From contig VTFK01000554.1 of NCBI GenBank assembly GCA_009617715.1, positions 62,001-126,000 on the forward strand: 64,000 nt of DNA. The letters are read 5' to 3'. The translations under genes and the position numbers were made by a program. The DNA comes from Plectrocnemia conspersa. Taxonomy: Eukaryota > Arthropoda > Insecta > Trichoptera > Polycentropodidae. Under the pieces are notes generated by a model, which made no database searches, had not been told where the DNA came from, and saw nothing but the letters and a program-made list of their open reading frames with translations. Every line of letters starts with the position of its first letter. Position 1 is the first letter of the stretch. Shown here one piece after another: positions 1-13,545 of the stretch.

Positions 1-3000
1 CAACTTTTAACTGCGATTCGTCGTTCAGAAAATCGATTAAAATCGATCAAACGCTACTAAATTCAACCTTTGAAAAAGTTGATTGAAGTCAAAGCATTTT
101 TTGTGGCTCCATTAATTACCAAATTATCAGTACGAGAGCGAAAGAGCGAATTTATTTCATGGTGAGGTTTAGCGATGATTTAGGTTTAATTAAACGTCAC
201 TGTGGTGACACAAAATTTATATTTATATTCACGAAGATAAACGAGCATAATACCATATTACACATATACATTTTATTAAAATAAAATATCCAAATATTAA
301 AATAAAATATTCAGATTAAAAGTCAACGACAAATTTTAAAGTTTTGCTTAAATAATTCTATAACGTCGAAGCAATACCTATTTACAAACTAAATTTGTTA
401 ATGAGTCACTCTTTATATTTTTTATATTAAAATAAATATAAATACTAAATTTAGAAAGCTTTAATAAAAAATCTCAAACTGTATGCTTTTAGTTAAAAAA
501 ATCCTATAATTTTGTAATCACTATACTAAAAAAAATATAATTTATCGTATCAGAAATAGTAAATAACCATATATATTAAATTTTTTTGTAGAATAAAACC
601 AACGCTGGTAAATTCATAAATATAACTTTGTAAATTGTGATTTTATTTATCTATTTATATTAATGTATAAAAATAAAATAATGTCTTATATTTCGTGACA
701 GTTTTGGGCGCTGGTTTGACAGATGTAAGCATTTAGGCCGACAAAAAATTACTTCAAACGCCGGCCGATCAAAATTAAAATCAAAATTTTGGCGTAATTA
801 TCGTCCTTATATTAATTAATTTTATTTGTTAATTTTTACTTTTACTAAAAGATTTTACTATTAGTATTTGATTTAAATATTAGTACTTAATTTTTATTGC
901 TTAGTGAGGATAAATTTTTGGTCTTGTTTCATTCAATATGATCAAAATTGTATATGATAAATATAATAGGACGGTATTGTTTTACTTTTAAGGACATTAC
1001 TATGTGGATGTATGTGTATATAATAAAACATATATTAGTTTATTTGTATCATACTGATTTTATGCTTTTAAATTCTGTGTTTTTATATTTAGTTAATTTA
1101 TTTTTAAAATAGTTTTGCACAAACTTAAAAACATTTATTTTTAATACATTATGTTAGATAAACATATTACACAAATATAATTCAATGGAAAATTCCCTTA
1201 ACATTTATGTAGCCATAATAGACATTAAATAAATACATATTATCGATTTTTTATTTTTTTTATCATTTACTTTCAAACAACCTATGTATACCACAAGACA
1301 TTTAAACGTATCATAATTCAAGCGTGTGTAAAAGTTCGTGGCACATGATCAAAGAAATTATTACCGAATTTCCCAAGAGAGAAATATAAACTCTTATCAT
1401 AAAAAAATGAACATATAAACATTTCTTTGTGAGAATATTGAATTAAGTAATTTTTGTCGTATATGAATGAAGTTATAACTAAATATATTCCTAAGCATCT
1501 TTTCAAGACATATGTACATTCAAGATAAATACAATTTGTAAAATAAATAATTTTGAACGTTTGTAAATACAAAATACTGTATTTAAATTTTATGTATATA
1601 TTTATATAATATATACATATGGAAAGTAGAAATGTTTTTTATTTTAAGTCATATTAGCCCATAGCTAATTATAAAATTTATCAAATGGAATGAGCATGCA
1701 TATAAAATAATATGACATAAAGCCTTCTAATTAAAATATGCGTATGCTTTGAAATTATGTAATTTATTAAGTCTTATTGAATAAATTTTTATTTCAACTA
1801 TAATATTTCATTCATAATTTTTTTACAAAAGTGATGATATACATCGGTATAAATGTTTAAGCATTGCTAATGCTTTCATTCCTTTCAACAAGGAAGAAAA
1901 CCTTTTCACCTGGTCAAAATTTCTTGTTGTCGAACGTCGGTAATGAATGGCACTTTTTTCTGTGAATGCGGTTTTGGTGTTTCCGACCACAAAAGAAATT
2001 TCAAAGCCCTGAAAATATTCCTCTTGGGAAAAAATAAATAGCCAGTCCGCAACTAACATCTAATAGTCTCATTATTTAACCAGCTAATATTGACCCCATA
2101 TATAACATTGATTAGTAAGTCTGACTAGGGTCAATTTAACGATTTTCATTACATATGCTGAACGAAGAACACCTTTTGTATGTATGAACAACATAGACAA
2201 GACTTTCGTTTTAATACTAAAAATATAATAGAATTACTTTCGGGTTCCCAATGGGATTAAAACATCGTCTCACAAATAGAAAAAATACGCCGTTACCAAG
2301 ACTATAGGGATTTGTGATTATATCAAAGAAAGGTCTTATCTTTTATATTTGTGTGTGTGTGTTCCAAGTTTATTTTTCATATGAGAAGATAACGCTGACA
2401 TTGTAAATCTTTTATGATAATATTAATTTGTTAGGAATGCCAAAATATATGTTTTTGATGGGATTAAATTTGTAACGTATGTGACAATTTGTTTATTAAA
2501 TACATGTTTTACGTTGCTTAGTATTTACACAAGACGTTGCTTAGTATATATTTCATTTAAATGTAAAAGTTACAATGCTTAAATATTATTTTATTAATTT
2601 TAGCTTAATTTATTTCAAGTATAATCTTATTTAATTTAATTCAGTTGGGATTTTTATCATTTTTTTTATCTAATAAGTAACTAATATATAAAATAAATTA
2701 TTGTCTCACTAATTTGACTGTATGATTATGTATATAACGTACAGTGTAATTATACACGTAATTAAAAGTACACTTACTCTCAAAAATATATAAAATAACA
2801 TTGTTTTGTCATACATCAAAATGATTTTGCTATCTAAGCAGTTGTATGTCAACATTATTCAGTCCTAAAATTTAGGCGATTAGTGTGTTCATAAGCCATA
2901 AAAATATTATTCTGTAATATTTACTCCCAAGTAAATATAATAGAACGCCATAACATCTTGCAGATTGACGCATAGTTTATGATTTACTAATAATAAAAAT

Positions 3001-5940
3001 ATTTTATCTGTACAGCAAAACTGACCTTGTGCTCACATTAACAATTTTTTTACTAATTAATAAATAAAATACTTATTACAAAACTAATTTATTTCAAAGC
3101 TTAAGTATTTTTTATAGAAATTAATGCTTTAAACTAATCTATGCTTTCAAGAACACTCATTACAATTAAAATTGTTTTATCAAACCGTTGAGTTTTCCTC
3201 TCATATAAGAGTATACATATTTATAGTAAATCCTGTTATTGCCGGATTACCTACAGGACGTGACGATCTTATGAAATCCCTATTGGGTTTTCCCTTCTCG
3301 AACACTTACCCTCAGGCGTATCCGGAAGCAGTCGCACGGTTTACTCGTATTTTTCTCGTATGGGATAATAATATACACGATAAACATTTATGCAAAAATA
3401 AATTATACACTTAAAAGCTTGCTTAAAAAAATTGAGCTTACGCAATTAATTATCATGATACATGGCGATACGTTTTTTTTTATCAAGGCTGTATTTACGT
3501 TTCTAGAATTAATTACGCGATTCGTATGTGTGTAATGACCCGTATATATGCACATATATCAAATTGAATTAATTCCACTCTGAAAAATATACGCAGGGAT
3601 TTTTTATTTAAGTAACAAATGTGTGAATGGAAATGTTTCGAATGAAACGATTAAAATTCCTAGAATGGTATACAACATTAAACAAAGCACGTTCTAGAAG
3701 TCTAGACAATTGTCCAGGGAACTTTTGAACCTAAAACACAAATAGAAATTCTTGAGATGTTCTTTTAAGTTGTACACATACTTCAAATAGAAACAACGTG
3801 AAGTGATTTATTCCTATGCTATATATCTAAACTTATTGCGAGCTAGCTATATACATAATACGTATATATGAATATATGTACATATATTCATAGATATATG
3901 GTTTAGTGTATCGAATAAAAATCTTATAATCTTGGTTTAGTCATGCATGAGAATATATATTTCAACTTTTAGTATATTTTATTTGAAATCTCTCATTTTT
4001 TAACCATTTATGCATAGGAATTTGAGTATAATTTTTTAAAATATTGAAGACATTTTAAAAAAAATATCTATTTTATAAAATAAAATCCATGATATTTTAT
4101 GAATCTTATGTAAAAATGAAATTTATATGTAGGTATCTAATTATATTTTTCGTATTGTTAATACTTCGTACAAATGCCAATGAGTTATTATATATTATTT
4201 TATTTTAAATTTATGTATTTTTAACACTTAAACGATTAGTCTTAAAATTATACAGTCAAATTTAAACAAACGTATTTAAACTGTGTAGCCAAATTGATTT
4301 ACGATACCCTGTCCATTTATTTGAGCCATAAAATAGAACGCGTCCCTTTTTTAATTAAGTTTCGTTTTACATCGCTTTTTGCACAGTTTATTTCATTACT
4401 ATATAAAAAAATAAATAAAATTTTATCTAAAACTTTTCTAGTATGTATGTATGTATTATAGAATCGATTTAATTTCAATTGAGTCAGAGGAAATCCCGAT
4501 TTCAATTACTTGCAGTCCGTTTGAGTGATCGCTCCATTGAATACGAGCCTCTTTAGCATACTCATTCGATTACGAACATTATGTACAGAACAAACAGTGC
4601 CGAAACCACACCAACCAAAACTAAGCAATCTATATAAATATCGTTGATAGCGCTTCGTCCAATTTGGACAAATAACCCGAAGATTTATGGTAGGTTAAAA
4701 TGTCTTAAGGCTTAATGTTAGGAACCAAGTCATTTGAATTTGAATACTATACATAATACATTTATTACAAATATGTAAATAATAATAAACAAAACTAATA
4801 TTTTATTACGCACAAACCCTATAATTATTTTATATAATATAGTAATAAATTTATTAAATTGGGTCCAGAGATAGCATCGATCATATTAATCAATTTATTA
4901 GATGGCACCAGTAGGCAATTTAATGAAATATAATACTAATAAACTATGAAATCAATCTGTTTACAATACTGCCGATAGAATAAAGCTTCAATATAATAAT
5001 AACGATGGTCCAGAATACTGACTTTATATACAGAAAAGTATATATAATAAATATAATTTAAAACAATTATTTCTTAAAAACCGTTAATGTAAAGTGAAGA
5101 AAATAAATATGTTAAATTATTATATTTTATTTTAAAAACCACATAAAATAATCTTGTTAATAAAAACAAATTAGGAGTAATTTGAAGGCTTTTCTTTATT
5201 TATATAAAAACACATTTTTTTTAGTAGATTATCATACTGTTTATTATTATATAAGTTAAGTTTTTGATTATAACATTTTATTTTAAATAGAAAAATAACA
5301 TTATTTCTTATAACTTACAAAGAAAGTAAATGAAACTATTAGATCTGCAGCAAAAAACACATCTGTATTTAAATAAATAAACTTGAGCAATACTATACAT
5401 ACAAAATTACGTTACTGTCTCCACGTTTTTTGGTTCAGTAATTTGTCATCGCAATGTTTCTACCTTTACTTATTTTTTACTAAATTTATTATATTAAATA
5501 ATAGACTTGCCATATAGAAATGATTTACATATCTTGTCAGAACTACTATAAAATAACTATTTTTTTAAAATAATATTTACTGGCATATGAATGTATTTAA
5601 CTCAAATCATGATGCTTGTCAATCGAAATAAACTGCTTGTTCACACCTACATACATTACTTAAACATTTGTTTGAGGGCAATTGAGTCAAGTTTGCGTAG
5701 TAATTTGACTCCAACTCATAATTGCTTTAAATTGAATGGAACATATTGCAAACTTGCAAGTTCTGCGTTGTATTTGACAGTTGCGAGACACGAAACTTGG
5801 TCTGAGATACAAAGCTCGACTGCCGACTTAGGCATATCTTCATTCAATTCAAAATCAGCCTTAGAATTGAAAGTAGGGCATAACTACTGATTTACTGACA
5901 TTTTTTATATATCTAATAAAATTACTGGTATTATAATAGT
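1..5940. other. Non-coding AT-rich DNA
   Basis: No gene was found. Local exceptions to the AT-rich background are 1-220 (GC-richer, non-repetitive), 700-790, 3225-3365 (open for 80 codons on the + strand with a coding-like residue mix near AGLPTGRDDLMKSLLGF, unrecognised) and 5640-5880. The open frames at 1318-1572, 1823-2059 and 4317-4505 have no family features. Confidence 0.55.
2511..2547 (+). repeat. Short tandem direct repeat
   Basis: ACGTTGCTTAGTAT occurs at 2511-2524 and again at 2534-2547, a 23-base period. It looks like a small local duplication. Confidence 0.85.
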
Positions 5941-5947
5941 ATATAAC

Positions 5948-6480
5948 AGACCTGGCCAACAAGTCGATTGCGATATACCAATCGATCGCTTGTAATAGAC
6001 CGTCGAAATTAACACAATGTATCGATATAAAAAATCGGTTTTAAGACCGAAAAGATTGAATTTACAGTCAAATAGACGCCGGAAAAGCTTGTAACAGTTA
6101 TTAAAATATCACTATCAGGCAATTGAGTAGAAATGGCACGTCTTGAAACTCGAAGAGTCTTTATTGGCCTGTCGAGTTGTATTATTTTCGGCTGTGATTT
6201 CGGTGGAGCAGCTGAGAGTTGTCGAGATGTCTTCTTTTAATGCTCTCTAGATGATTCGTTGATGTCTGTCGTATCAATGCAGTCTCATAAAACGTCTCTG
6301 CTGCTGTAACTCCGTGGAGTCTCTCTAGCGTTTCCCTTCCGCCCCTTTCATCGCTTTTCTCTTCCCTCTGTTTCCAAGTGTCACATATTTTATAATGCTG
6401 GTTTGAGACAGCTTTGAAAAACGTAGTTAGTGATGTTTGTGAGCCAATTGCATCGCTTCTTGGACACACAATGCCTTAAA
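5948..6480 (-). repeat. Old transposon-derived repeat
   Basis: CAGACCTGGCCAACAAGTCG at 5948 looks like a hAT terminus, with GTCGATTG and CAATCGATCG mirrored nearby. From 6182 to 6469 the minus strand is open for 95 codons (start MCPRSDAIGSQTSLTTF). A diverged relative near 43330-43440 also reads SDAIG..TS on the minus strand and shares CCAATTGCATCGCTT. The open frame is unrecognised and probably a remnant of a transposon gene. Whether the terminus and the coding remnant belong to one element is not known. Confidence 0.4.
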
Positions 6481-6499
6481 AAGAACATGGTCTAGATGG

Positions 6500-8775
6500 G
6501 TACTCTAGCGATCGGTAACCAAAGGGTAGAATATATTAGTTTTCATGCACTACTTAAATGTGATAAACGTTTAAGAAAAATGTGCTACATGGAGATTTGT
6601 TTAATATTCTCAAAAATTTCCGTAATTATTTGGTCACGAAAATTCTTTCTATTTTTTTTAAATATTGTTATTTTTCGAAGTGATCTAATAATTATTATGC
6701 CTTCTAAATATTAACAAATTGTACAAGTAATTTAAACCTCTGCAAATCTATCCACATACATTTTTGTTGTTTTGCTTAATTTGTTCATTTATGTTTTTAC
6801 ATTGTTATGTTTTATTAAATGCATAAAACTATTTGTGGGTTAAAGTAGTGCGCGTACTTTCCAAACAAAGAGTAGTTTTCAGTGGTACTTACGTGTGATT
6901 ACCCTTTTGGGACGGATGTGCAATATATACAATTATTCATGAATTTTTTTTAAAATATTGTGTGTGGCTTAGAGAATTTTGATGTTTCTTTTCGTTTGTT
7001 TTTAATCATCGTTAGAATAATCTCAAAATCATAATAAATTATACAGGTGGTTAATGCCACTTTAACTATATAATTTTCATAATCAATTGGAATTATATGG
7101 TTAAAGTCGTTTTTTAAAAAAAAACATTTTTGCGCAATACTTTAGAAAATAAATTTAGAGGGCCATTTTAACATGTTTTATATTAAATTTAAATCTAAGT
7201 GTCATGAGTTTTAAATAATGAAAAAAATAGTAAGAACTAAAAACATGTTTTCTAGTCAAATTAATCAATCTAAGGCCGCAACATATAGTAATAAAAACAG
7301 TCATCAAAAAAAAAATAAAGCTAAAATGTCAATCCGTTTTTTGTAATCGGTGTTACAGTCGGGAAGTAATATTGTATAATATTAAATAATCTGAAGGTTT
7401 GGGTAATCTGATTGTCATGCATGTTGAATGACTTGCTCTCTACAGACTGAAAAATGAGCCCTTTGTGTACTTCGAGAGATTTAAAAAGCTATTTATATTC
7501 AGCGTTGTGAGTAAATGTGTAATGAAAATATCTTTTAAATGAATTTTAATGAGATTAAAATACCTCTTGTGTATAGAATTTATATAATAGGTTTACGAAT
7601 AAGTTTTTGATGCTTTCAAAAGCAATTTGTCTAAAAATATGAACTAACTAATGCATACTTTATATTTACTATTCAGTTTGTACTTCGTCAGCAAATACAA
7701 GAGAGCCAATATTTTTTTTAATGTCTGGCAGAAAAGTGTATTTACCTAACTTACTGAAAGCAAAAACGCGACTAGAGTTAAATAGACTAATTAATGTTTT
7801 ATAAGCATTTTCATTTGCTGATCAAGTAATATTTTAATACTGAGAAAATTACATTCAAGGTCATATTCATTGATGCTGATATAATAATATTTCTTAATTG
7901 ATTAGTTTTTTATTTCTAAGCTACACGTTGGATCCATACCATATATTATTTTTAAATGTAGATATATTAATTATAAATACTATAAAATAAACCCTCATTT
8001 TAGTTTTATATTAATAGTATTCAATTAATTACATTTTTATATATTATTGAATATACCAGTAGAATGTTATTTTTTGACAAATATAAAATACAAATAAACC
8101 ATACATAAGCATATTTTTCGAGTCAAATAATATTTTTTTTATCTAAGAAAGTAATAATATTTTTTATCTATTTTTTTAATATGTGATCACATATATCATT
8201 TACATTTAATTTATTATTGAGCAATAGTGTTAATATAATTAAAGTATCATCTGCGAGCAGATGTATTTTATTGGTGTTTTTACAAAGATCCTAAACTCTA
8301 TATTTCAGATTTCGTAGCTGGACTAGGGTTGACTTGAAGTGGGAAGCAGCTGTTTCCTTTGTCTTTGGATTAACTCACGTGTGCCCCATGATGTTTTTTT
8401 ATCAAAAATAAATTCCGAATAAGAGTTAATAATACACTTTGTATGCGCTTATATACACTAGGTCGAGAAAAATATAGTTTTTTGCTCTGATTATTCTTTA
8501 TTAAGACGAATTAGGGGCGAATTTATTATGCTTATTTCATGCGTCTTTCTTATGAGAATCATTACTTGTATATTTGAGCAGGTAAAGATTTGGCAACATG
8601 CTCTTCCGGGTAGTACATTCCACAGGCTATCTGCTTTGTCAATTACATAGTATTATAAAAAGACACCAATTCATTTGAAAATTGTTTCTGATTATAACGT
8701 ACAAATGCACTTTCCGTCATAACTTATCGGTAAATATACATTAGTTTATTGCGCTTTGAACACCTTATTTCAAAT
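6500..8775. other. Non-coding AT-rich DNA
   Basis: No gene was found. One exon-like patch stands out: after a TATATTTCAG acceptor-like site, 8309-8378 is open in one frame (containing WTRVDLKWEAAVSFVFG) up to a weak GT. It is not recognised and has no supporting neighbour. Confidence 0.5.
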
Positions 8776-8779
8776 GACG

Positions 8780-9095
8780 GAATAACGTCTCAAACTAGTA
8801 ACTCTGAGGTTGCGGGTTCGAGCCCCGGCAGCGGCACCCGAATTTTTATTTAAAAAAATGCGATATAATTAAAAAATTGGCTCCAGGTCCAGTGACATCT
8901 AATGATTATAAATTATGTTAAACATATTAATTTATAATTAATAATATTGTTGTCATTAATTTTCAAACTGTCTGGTGTTTAATAATAACTTGTAGGTTTT
9001 CATTATATCTGATTGACTTACTAAAGTTGGCTCAGATTTACCCCGTTGTAACGCATTGGGCTCACGCCTGTCAGATTACATTGCAAAATAAAACA
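8780..9095 (+). repeat. tRNA-headed dispersed repeat, copy 1
   Basis: The head at 8790-8840 contains ACTCTGAGGTTGCGGGTTCG and continues AGCCCCGGC, a perfect RNA polymerase III B box within a T-arm-like fold. The 3' part has GTCTGGTGTTT at 8970 and CGTTGTAACGCATTGGGCT at 9044. Both landmarks recur in the same order near 59606-59681, behind another B-box sequence. This suggests a SINE-like family, or tRNA pieces next to a common repeat. No intact D arm or acceptor stem is present, so it is not a functional tRNA gene. Confidence 0.45.
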
Positions 9096-9099
9096 CGTA

Positions 9100-12000
9100 T
9101 ACCTGACAAGTACTTTTCCACGGCTAATGAATATGTTTAATTAGTGCTTTTTAATTGGCTGGGTGAACAAAAATAATTAAATTTATTTACTCGATAAGAT
9201 ACAATTTATTACTCAGTCGTTTTTTTAGTGTCTTTCTTTATTAAATAATTTGGATCAACATTTGGCCCTGTTTGGTTGACTGTAAATCAAATGTCTTATT
9301 ATTACTATGTAAAATATAATAAGCGGTCATTATCGTTTATTAAATGCAAGTATGTTATTATTTTTTTTACAATGTTGTAAACGTAATTAGAAAGCCATAA
9401 ATATATTTAAACAATTAATAATTTTATATAAATAATTTAAAACACTACTATTTTTTTTATTATATCGATACATACATTTAAAAAAACATTATTTATATCC
9501 CAATAGAATGGTGATGTAAAATTTATGCATTTTTACTGTCGGTACATAGATATGGAATCCGCTAAAAGATAACGTCATATTGATCGAGTTTTCGAAGTCA
9601 ATAAGCACTTTAGCTTAAATCTTAAGATTTTGAGAGCCACGTAGTGGAAAGTAGCTAAGAACTTAACCCAAGATTTGATATGATCCGCAGTCTATCTAAA
9701 TCCATTACATATACATACATATATGCTCCAGGAAGATATGCTACTAGCATACAAAAATCAACGCAGTTCAGTACTGCAATTTTGTACGATTTTTATAAAT
9801 AAATTAAGATCGATTAACTGGATAAAGTACATATAAATATAACCACAGTGGTTAACCCTAGGTGATTTAAACACACAAACTTTGTCCGATAATTCAGCCG
9901 TCATTTTCAATATGCCTTATCTGTTCTACTAAGAAGTTCATCGTTTTCAGATAATGGGTACTGAAATCTATTTATATATAGTATATTTTATATATATTAT
10001 ATTTAGATTCATATACTATTCTGTTTTTAAATATGTCTGTTCTATGCTTTCAAATCTCTCTTAAAATTCAGAAATACTGCTCCAATGATCTCTTTTGTAT
10101 CGTTAACTTCTAACGAATGCATGATTTTTATTATAGAGATAAATGCAAAATTTTTGATCTTTTCAAATATTCATATGCTTATGAAAAATAAAAAAAAATA
10201 TGGTGAACCTTTGTTACACCCTAAAATAAAATATTAAAAATATTATATAACAAAAAACCATATTTTTTTATAATCCAATTAAAACCATCGTTTACATATT
10301 AAATCAAATTTAGCTAACCATTCTCATCACGTAAAACAGATCCATTTCAATTTGAATATATCTACGTTTACTTTAATAGGGACACATAAAAAAGATGGGT
10401 CCAATGTAATATATATCACTTTCAAAACATAATAATAGTGAATCTAACGTCCATCTAAAATTGAATCTATTAGTTCGTTTTAACCGACGCTCTCTATATT
10501 CGAACGGGAAAATCACGTTTCATTAGTTACTATTATGTAGTAAGTCGATGAAAATAATCGATATTTATTGCAGACTAGATATTAATCAGCTACAGGCATT
10601 TAATTTCCGTTTTATATGTGAGGTGGCTATATTAAATTATCGTGTGTTGTGTGTATGATTTCTTTTTAACTCGGTACTAATCCGTAATTTTAATATTCAT
10701 GTAGGGATGTAATACATTGAATGACGTGATGAATCTAAATTGCGTTGAAAAGTATTATGTATTTAAAAATATGGATATAAAAAGCAGTAGACTACGATAT
10801 AAAAATATAAGTAGCACCTTAGGGCTTTAGGAAAGTATTTGTATTCAAAATACGTGATTCACGTTTTATCTTCGTATCAGTCACGCAACGCTTGGCAATA
10901 TTTCGTAGAAAAATAACAACAATTTTCTTATGTACTGAAATAATTTTGTAAGGCAAAAGTTCAATCAAGATTTTCATGTAATCATTCCAATGCAATTAAA
11001 ACGTATACACAGATTAAAATTTTTTTTTTTTTTTAATTTAAAATGTAAACGTAGTGTATGATAACCATTGATATACATACATATTTATAGGTTTATTTAT
11101 AAAAAAAAAAAATTTTTATCTTTATATAATTTATAAAAAAAAATAATGAGCTTTTAAAGCTTTGTCATCTTAATATTTTTTATTTCAATAAATATTTGAT
11201 TGCTGAAATTTGCACGAAGGCAATTGCTTTTAGTTCATCGAGTACCAACTATATATACTTATTTATTAAAGCCTTCGCGTTAAGAAAAATAACTAATGGC
11301 CCAGAAAAAAGCATCGCGCCCAATTACATTTTTTCGGTCAACTAAGCACGTCTGTTGGTCATTAATCATAACTTCGAAACATCGTATACGCTATAGAAAA
11401 CTAAACATCCGACATTTTTAGGTTTCCTTTTCAATACAGTATATATGTATACATACATATATAGTTTTTATGATGAACGTGTAATGTTACTGTTTCTCTG
11501 ACAACATTCTATAAGCTATTTAATTAGATCTTGCGATGAAAAAATATGCGTCAGAGATATGAGTTCGGAACTTCGCCCCTGGTGATGAACTTAACATCAA
11601 ATGTCGAAACGGTAACAAGTGATGCGAAGAAGAAAAGCGTTTCTTGTTTATCGATATACGAGTAAACAAGGTTATGTTTTTGATTGGAAACCGCACAAAC
11701 TCTTAATTGAGGTTTAACCTACTTTCATAGCGATCTATCTATAATAACTCTCATGAAAAGATATTGTACTATTTTATAGTTATTATATTAACTAGTCGTT
11801 TGTTACGCACTATAATTTCTACATTTGTTTGCTATGTGTTATGTACATATGTAAATTAGGAATAGGTTTACTTTATACATATTAATACATTCTAGGCTAC
11901 CTGTACGGATAAACCAGTATGAAACTCATATGGATATTTTGCGAATTTAAACTTGTTTGGGTATGGTATTAATATAATATTCTCTATAATTTATTATTAA

Positions 12001-13370
12001 AATTCTATACTATATGTATACCTATAATAAACTTACTATTATTAAAAATGTATATATGTTATTCTAAAAAATCTTAATACAACATGTTACTTTTGATATC
12101 TAATATAATATGTAATTATGTTTCGGGAAGTAAATAATTAATGATTTGATAATTGAACGAACTTTGTAGGTGTCACATTCAGCAAATCGTGATAATTAGA
12201 CTTAACGACTTCTTAATTAAGAGGTACTCGTATCGTATATTATACAACTTTAGCTCTAACCAACGTGTTTCTCAATTGCGAAAAGTTACTTAAATAGCAG
12301 TTGAAATGTATATATGTAGAAATAATTATTGCATTGTGAATGTTTGATATTGCTACCGAACCATCTCCTCGCAATACGTTTAAATATTTTTAAGGCTTTA
12401 TTTAACATCATATAATAATTTTTCACGTTGCTACATAGATTTTTTAACCTAGAAACTCAATTACTCTCAAGAAGGTAAATACATTTATTGCGAAATAAAT
12501 TGCACAAACTCGAGTGCGTCAACCAAACCGAGTACTACATGCACTAAATCTCAACCAAGAGATTTTCTCTCGATTTTCTCTGAAAGGTTAGAGTTAAATG
12601 TGCCAAGCCATCGACTTGAGAAAAATCCAAGCTTTTTTCAAGGATTTTTTTACAATGAGTTAAAATCAAAATTTATGTCAAACCTTGATATTGATTTTAA
12701 ATCCTTGTTAAATAAATAAATAAATAATTACCGCCTTTTATAGTATGCATATTGATTTTCAATGTTACTTTAATAATATAATAAATCAAATAGCGTAGTT
12801 CCTGGAGGGCAGACTCCCCGATGTATAGAACTTCAGATGTAAAGTGCCCAGAGAGCGTGGTTACCGGGTGCGCATTCCCCGAGGTCATTTTTTCTTAGAT
12901 TTTTTTCAAGTTTTTTTTACATTTTTATATTTACATATAAAAATATAATATCGCATCTCGGCCCACTGCTCAAAGTGTGAAACTCTTGACCCGTTGTCTT
13001 GTTCAGGAGTTGCACAAACACATACTGTTGGAATTTATTTCGCAGCGTGTTCGCAGTGTGCGGCACAACTTTCGCAAACCGCGAATTTGCATTTAGCCCC
13101 TCACATTGCTCAACTCTGTGTAAGGCTCTTTTGTATGCAAAGGGGGTTGCCCTGGGCGTCGAATTAGTTTTTACCCGTCAACATATTCGGGAAAATTGAC
13201 ATAGTTTAAAACTGTGTAATGACCAAGAACCGTAATTTACGGTCGACGTTGCCAAGCTGTCGAAAGCTTGTGAGATGTGTGGTTTGGTGTGCTTCGAACA
13301 TTTGATTAGAAAATGAAACATCAAATAATTTATTTATATTTAAATTTATTTTTTATTAGTTAAAGTCAAG
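9100..13370. other. Non-coding DNA with GC-richer islands
   Basis: No gene was recognised. GC-richer, apparently non-repetitive islands lie at 11200-11430, 11510-11740, 12500-12620 and 12780-13290. The last carries a 66-codon plus frame that begins at a TTG and has no family features. These islands could be conserved regulatory DNA or old insertions. Confidence 0.5.
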
Positions 13371-13545
13371 GGTCGGCAAAGTGCGACTCTCAAGCCGCAA
13401 AATTGGTAGGCTAAGCGTTAACATAAAATATTTAGAGAGCTATCTTTGTCGATAAGCACACCCCTCATAATTTTACTTTGTGACAAGTAAGTGTTACGTT
13501 GTCTAAACTCAATTAAAGCGTTCCGTCACAAAGGTAAAAGGAAAA
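13371..13545 (+). mobile_element. hAT-like element fragment
   Basis: It begins CAAGGGTCGGCAAAGTGCG followed by CTCTCAAGCCGC, a degenerate hAT terminus. The adjoining 130 bases match the reverse complement of 35400-35515. The other end was not located; AT-rich sequence follows. Confidence 0.55.

Noticed and set aside
8770..8845. Functional tRNA gene
   Set aside because: A B box and T-arm-like fold are present, but no D arm, anticodon stem or acceptor stem of the right length could be built.
12999..13199. 66-codon plus-strand frame in a GC-richer patch
   Set aside because: It starts at TTG, has no recognised motif and no convincing splice sites; kept only as part of the GC-richer island.
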